This document shows, piece after piece, positions 60,929 to 64,000 of a stretch of 64,000 nt of DNA. The DNA is taken from contig NZ_CABPRU010000002.1 of NCBI RefSeq assembly GCF_902459705.1, forward strand, positions 1 to 64,000, given 5' to 3'. The notes beneath the pieces were generated by a model. That model made no database searches. It worked only from the letters and a program-made list of their open reading frames with translations, and was not told where the DNA came from. A program made the position numbers and the translations under genes. This stretch comes from Pandoraea terrigena (GTDB lineage: Bacteria > Pseudomonadota > Gammaproteobacteria > Burkholderiales > Burkholderiaceae). Every line of letters starts with the position of its first letter. The stretch's first letter is position 1.

Positions 60929-61479
60929 ATATGGTCCACGATGTTCTCGACGCGACCTCGGCTGACGATATCGTAGTGCGCTGGGCTAGCGAACCGTGGG
61001 AGATCGAACAGGCGCACGCCATTCGCCGCGACGTCTTCTGCATAGAGCAAGGTATCTTCGTCGACGACGACCGCGATGCCATCGACGACAACGCCCAGTT
61101 GCTCGTTGCCGTGTGCGGTGCGGATAGCGCTACGCCTTACGTGGTCGGCACGGTGCGAATCCACGCGTCTGCCGAGGATACCGGCTGCTGGCATGGCTCG
61201 CGTCTGGCCGTGCGCCGCGACTTTCGCCGGCAGGGGCGGATCGGCGCGACACTCATCATGCTCGCCGTCAGCAGCGCGCATGCCCTCGGCTGCCGCACGT
61301 TCCTGGCGACGGTTCAGGCGCAAAACGCGCCCCTGTTCCGCCGCTTGCACTGGCGCACGCTGGAGGAGCTCGTCAGCTTCGGGCGGGAACATCACCGGAT
61401 GCAGGCGGATCTAGCCCGCTATCCGCCGTGCCACACCCCCTTTACCGGCTTCGTGATTCACCAGCGGAGGGCCGCATGA
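60925..61479 (+). CDS. MSMEG_0567/Sll0786 family GNAT acetyltransferase
   Basis: A 184 aa GNAT-fold protein: EIEQAHAIRRDVFCIEQGIFVDDDRDAIDDNA (in pieces, residues 25-56) and the acetyl-CoA loop RRDFRRQGRIGATLI (about 97-111). Overlaps the radical SAM stop and the following start by ATGA each, indicating strict coupling. Acceptor substrate unknown. Confidence 0.87.
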   Translation: MNMVHDVLDATSADDIVVRWASEPWEIEQAHAIRRDVFCIEQGIFVDDDRDAIDDNAQLLVAVCGADSATPYVVGTVRIHASAEDTGCWHGSRLAVRRDFRRQGRIGATLIMLAVSSAHALGCRTFLATVQAQNAPLFRRLHWRTLEELVSFGREHHRMQADLARYPPCHTPFTGFVIHQRRAA

Positions 61480-62474
61480 CGCTCGCCGAGATCGTTAGCC
61501 GCCTGCGTGCGAGCCGCGGCATGGCACACAAAACTGACATCGCCCCGATGCTTGCGATGCTGGGCGAAGCAGAAGGCCACTCCGCCGTCGTCGCCGCAGG
61601 AGATGACTGCGCGGCAATTCCCGACGGTGACGGCTACTTGCTGTTCGCCGCCGAAGGCATGGTTCGCGACCTGATCGATGCAATGCCCTGGTTTGCCGGG
61701 TACTGCTCGGTCCTGGTCAATGTTAGCGACGTCTGTGCGATGGGCGGACGGCCGACCGCAGTCGTCGACGTCATCTGGAGCAAAGGGGTGGAGCCGGCCC
61801 GGGATGTGCTCAAGGGCATGGCCGCCGCCGCCCGGCAGCTCGGCGTCCCCATCGTTGGCGGCCACAGCAATGCGCGCAGTGACCACACGCAGCTCGCCGT
61901 TGCGATCGTCGGGCGTGCGACTCGCCTGTTGTCCAGCTTTGCCGCACGTGCCGGCGACCGCTTATTGATGGCGGTCGATCTGCGCGGACGCTTCGTCGAG
62001 CCTTACCCCTACTGGAATGCCGCCACCGACGCACCCGCGCAGCGCTTGCGCGGCGATCTGACCTTGCTCGCGGAAATTGCCGAGGCTGGGCTGTGCGATG
62101 CGGCCAAGGACATCAGCATGGCCGGCATCGCAGGCACCGCGATGATGCTGGCCGAGTGCTCGCGCGTCGGTCTGGATATCGACCTGTCGCGCCTGCCGAA
62201 GCCGCTGGATGTCCCAATCGAACGCTGGCTCGACATATTCCCGAGCTTCGGCTACCTGCTCGCCGTGCGTGAGCCCGATGTGCGCGACGTCATTGCCCGC
62301 TTCGAGGCCCGTGAGATCGCTTGCGCCGACATCGGCGCCTTCCGACCGGGGACGAGTGTCGATCTGCAATGGCAAGGAGAGACGGCCACGGTGTGGCGCT
62401 TCGATACCCACCCGTTCATCGTACCCACGGACCGCCGAGCCACCCAGCCGTATGCGGTACCAGCCGCCGATTGA
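61476..62474 (+). CDS. Sll0787 family AIR-synthase-like protein
   Basis: A 332 aa member of the PurM/ThiL/SelD/HypE fold. Visible: VVAAGDDCAAIPDGDGYLLFAAEGM (Asp-rich ATP/Mg site, about 36-60), NVSDVCAMGGRPTAVVDVI, GGHSNARSDHTQLAVAIVGRA and DISMAGIAGTAMMLAE. Such proteins phosphorylate small substrates; the actual one is unknown. Conserved member of the Nit1C cluster. Confidence 0.87.
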   Translation: MTLAEIVSRLRASRGMAHKTDIAPMLAMLGEAEGHSAVVAAGDDCAAIPDGDGYLLFAAEGMVRDLIDAMPWFAGYCSVLVNVSDVCAMGGRPTAVVDVIWSKGVEPARDVLKGMAAAARQLGVPIVGGHSNARSDHTQLAVAIVGRATRLLSSFAARAGDRLLMAVDLRGRFVEPYPYWNAATDAPAQRLRGDLTLLAEIAEAGLCDAAKDISMAGIAGTAMMLAECSRVGLDIDLSRLPKPLDVPIERWLDIFPSFGYLLAVREPDVRDVIARFEAREIACADIGAFRPGTSVDLQWQGETATVWRFDTHPFIVPTDRRATQPYAVPAAD

Positions 62475-62501
62475 CCGAATCCCGTCCTTGAGGATACCCC
62501 T

Positions 62502-62783
62502 ATGCCCATCACCCATTTCATCGTGAAGTGGCCCGACGACACGGAGATGCGCTGCTACTCGCCGTCGACCGTCGTGCGCGACTTCCTTCGTCCCGGCGAA
62601 TACGCCATCGACGAGTTCCTCGATACGGCCAATCGCGCACTTGTGGCGGCATCCGACCGCGTTCGGGCTAAGTTCGGCTACGCCTGCTCGTCCGCGATGG
62701 ACCAGTGGAACGTGATCGAGCGTGCCGCCGAGCCGTACCGATCGATTCCAGCCGCGTGCGTGACAGTGCTCAGCGTCGATTGA
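62502..62783 (+). CDS. MSMEG_0570 family nitrogen-starvation protein
   Basis: A 93 aa small protein conserved in Nit1C clusters (MPITHFIVKWPDDTEMRCYSPSTVV, FLRPGEYAIDEFLDTANRAL). No domain of known function; the name derives only from cluster conservation. Begins 27 bp after the preceding stop. Confidence 0.85.
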   Translation: MPITHFIVKWPDDTEMRCYSPSTVVRDFLRPGEYAIDEFLDTANRALVAASDRVRAKFGYACSSAMDQWNVIERAAEPYRSIPAACVTVLSVD

Positions 62784-62823
62784 TGCGGCGTCGCCCCTCA
62801 TACAAGTATCAGGAGATATCAGC

Positions 62824-64000
62824 ATGACGACTCAACCCTTCAACCCGGATGCCCATTGCAGCGTCGTTATCGTCGGCGGCGGTCAGGCCGGCCTATCGAT
62901 GAGCTACTACCTCAAAGCGCGCGGGATCGATCACGTGGTGCTCGAAAAGCACACGGTGACGCATACCTGGCGCGAACAGCGCTGGGACGCGTTCTGCCTT
63001 GTCACGCCGAACTGGCAATGCGCGCTGCCGGGCTATCCGTACCAGGGAGACGACCCCCACGGGTTCATGAAAAAGGACGAGATCATTGCCTATCTGGACG
63101 GCTTCATTCGCCACGTGGATGCACCGGTGCGTGAAGGTGTTGCCGTGTCGCGCATCAGCAAGCGTGCGCAGGGCGGCTACCTCGTGCAGACGTCGGACGG
63201 CGCCTTCAATGCGGATCAGGTCGTCGTCGCCTCAGGCGGCTATCACACGCCGATCGTGCCGCGCCTGGCAGAACGCTTGCCGGCGTCGATCGTTCAGGTG
63301 CAATCGGCGGACTATCGCAGTGCCTCGGCATTGCCCGCAGGCGCGGTCCTGGTTGTCGGATCCGGTCAATCGGGCGCCCAAATCGCAGAAGACCTGCACC
63401 TCGCTGGCCGAACGGTGTATCTCGCCGTAGGCGAAGCCCCGCGTTGTGCCCGCTTTTATCGGGGCCGGGACGTCGTCGACTGGCTGGCCGACATGAAGTA
63501 CTACGACATGCCTGTGGAAGCGCATCCGCTTCGCGAAGGCGTTCGGGACAATACCAACCACTATGTCACCGGGCGTGATGGCGGCCGCGACATCGATCTG
63601 CGCAAGTTCGCGACCGAAGGCATGGAGCTGTATGGTGCATTAACCGACTATGCCGACGGCCACTTGCGCTTTGCGCCCAATCTCGTCGAGTGCCTGAATG
63701 ACGCGGACGACACCTACAACCGAATCAACGCATCGATCGACAAGTTCATCACGCAACAGGGCATTGAAGCGCCAGTTGGCGGACCGTATCGCCCGGTGTG
63801 GCAACCCGCGCGCGAACGCGAATCGCTCGATCTGGCGGCCAGCGGCATCAGCACCATCATCTGGTGCATCGGTTTCCGGCCCGATTTCAGCTGGGTCGAC
63901 CTGCCCGTTTTCAACGGGCGCGGCTATCCCGGCCACGTGCGTGGCGTGACGCCCGAAGTCGGGCTGTACTTCCTCGGCTTACCGTGGCTGCATACGTGGG
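62824..64000 (+). CDS. MSMEG_0569 family flavin-dependent oxidoreductase (partial)
   Basis: First 392 codons of a gene that runs past the window edge, open without stop to base 64000. Two Rossmann motifs are visible: SVVIVGGGQAGLSMSYYLKA (FAD, about 13-32) and VLVVGSGQSGAQIAEDL (NADPH, about 177-193), as in flavin monooxygenases of the FMO/BVMO type. C-terminal part has IIWCIGFRPDFSWVDLP. Last commonly conserved Nit1C gene; presumably oxidises the compound that becomes the nitrile or its precursor (inference). Confidence 0.88.
   Translation, partial: MTTQPFNPDAHCSVVIVGGGQAGLSMSYYLKARGIDHVVLEKHTVTHTWREQRWDAFCLVTPNWQCALPGYPYQGDDPHGFMKKDEIIAYLDGFIRHVDAPVREGVAVSRISKRAQGGYLVQTSDGAFNADQVVVASGGYHTPIVPRLAERLPASIVQVQSADYRSASALPAGAVLVVGSGQSGAQIAEDLHLAGRTVYLAVGEAPRCARFYRGRDVVDWLADMKYYDMPVEAHPLREGVRDNTNHYVTGRDGGRDIDLRKFATEGMELYGALTDYADGHLRFAPNLVECLNDADDTYNRINASIDKFITQQGIEAPVGGPYRPVWQPARERESLDLAASGISTIIWCIGFRPDFSWVDLPVFNGRGYPGHVRGVTPEVGLYFLGLPWLHTW

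Noticed and set aside
1-64000. CRISPR arrays, rRNA genes, prophage, riboswitch
   Set aside because: No regularly spaced repeats, rRNA-like sequence, phage structural genes or recognisable riboswitch aptamer were found.

Overview
The window is GC-rich with tightly packed operons. Its gene content (benABCD/cat genes, DUF4148, NasST-type nitrate assimilation, a LuxR solo, a cyclohexanecarboxylate cluster) points to a betaproteobacterium of the Burkholderiaceae, possibly Pandoraea. The genus is an inference from gene content, not a database result. No rRNA, CRISPR array, phage or intact insertion sequence was seen. The only mobile-element trace is a short degenerate transposase-like fragment near 56.4 kb.

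Layout. 0-6 kb: housekeeping and singletons (srkA kinase, YdjM-like membrane protein, outer-membrane MetA-like protein, initiator tRNA, methyltransferase, MarR-GNAT fusion with twin operators, YjdM). 6.3-15.2 kb: nitrate/nitrite assimilation on the minus strand, nirB-nirD-nasA-cobA-nasT-nasS. The nirB leader carries a consensus sigma54 promoter, NtrC-like upstream sites and an ANTAR-type two-hairpin antiterminator/terminator, the expected RNA target of the NasT encoded at the end of the same gene run. 15.2-21.7 kb: cyclohexanecarboxylate degradation (badH-badI-aliB-aliA-acyl-CoA dehydrogenase) with divergent badR and a perfect operator palindrome; no badK hydratase is present. 21.8-27.0 kb: MarR regulator plus a FUSC/DUF1656/HlyD/outer-membrane-factor efflux operon. 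27.2-36.7 kb: DUF4148 protein, LuxR solo, LysR, a tripartite RND pump and a divergent LysR. 37.5-42.0 kb: BKACE, MFS, Crp-type regulator, thioesterase and SDR, tied together by a shared ACTGTCG-N6-CGACAGT type operator. 42.2-50.7 kb: benzoate to 3-oxoadipate via catechol (catA-benABCD, catR/benM, catB-pcaD-catC), with ATAC-N7-GTAT sites at both control regions. 50.8-56.3 kb: a GntR regulator and four genes of unassigned pathway (alpha/beta hydrolase, Fe-alcohol dehydrogenase, MFS, fatty-acid-hydroxylase-like protein) preceded by copies of one operator, CAACTAA-TATG-TTAGTTG. 56.6-64 kb: a MocR regulator divergent from a nitrilase cluster of the Nit1C / MSMEG_0567-0572 / Sll0783-0787 type, with a sigma54 promoter, NtrC-like site and repeated AATGAT elements; the last gene runs off the window.

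Theme: breakdown of aromatic and alicyclic acids, two nitrogen-scavenging operons that look sigma54-dependent, and efflux of acids and toxic compounds. The least described parts are the GntR regulon, the BKACE regulon and the regulation of the nitrilase cluster.
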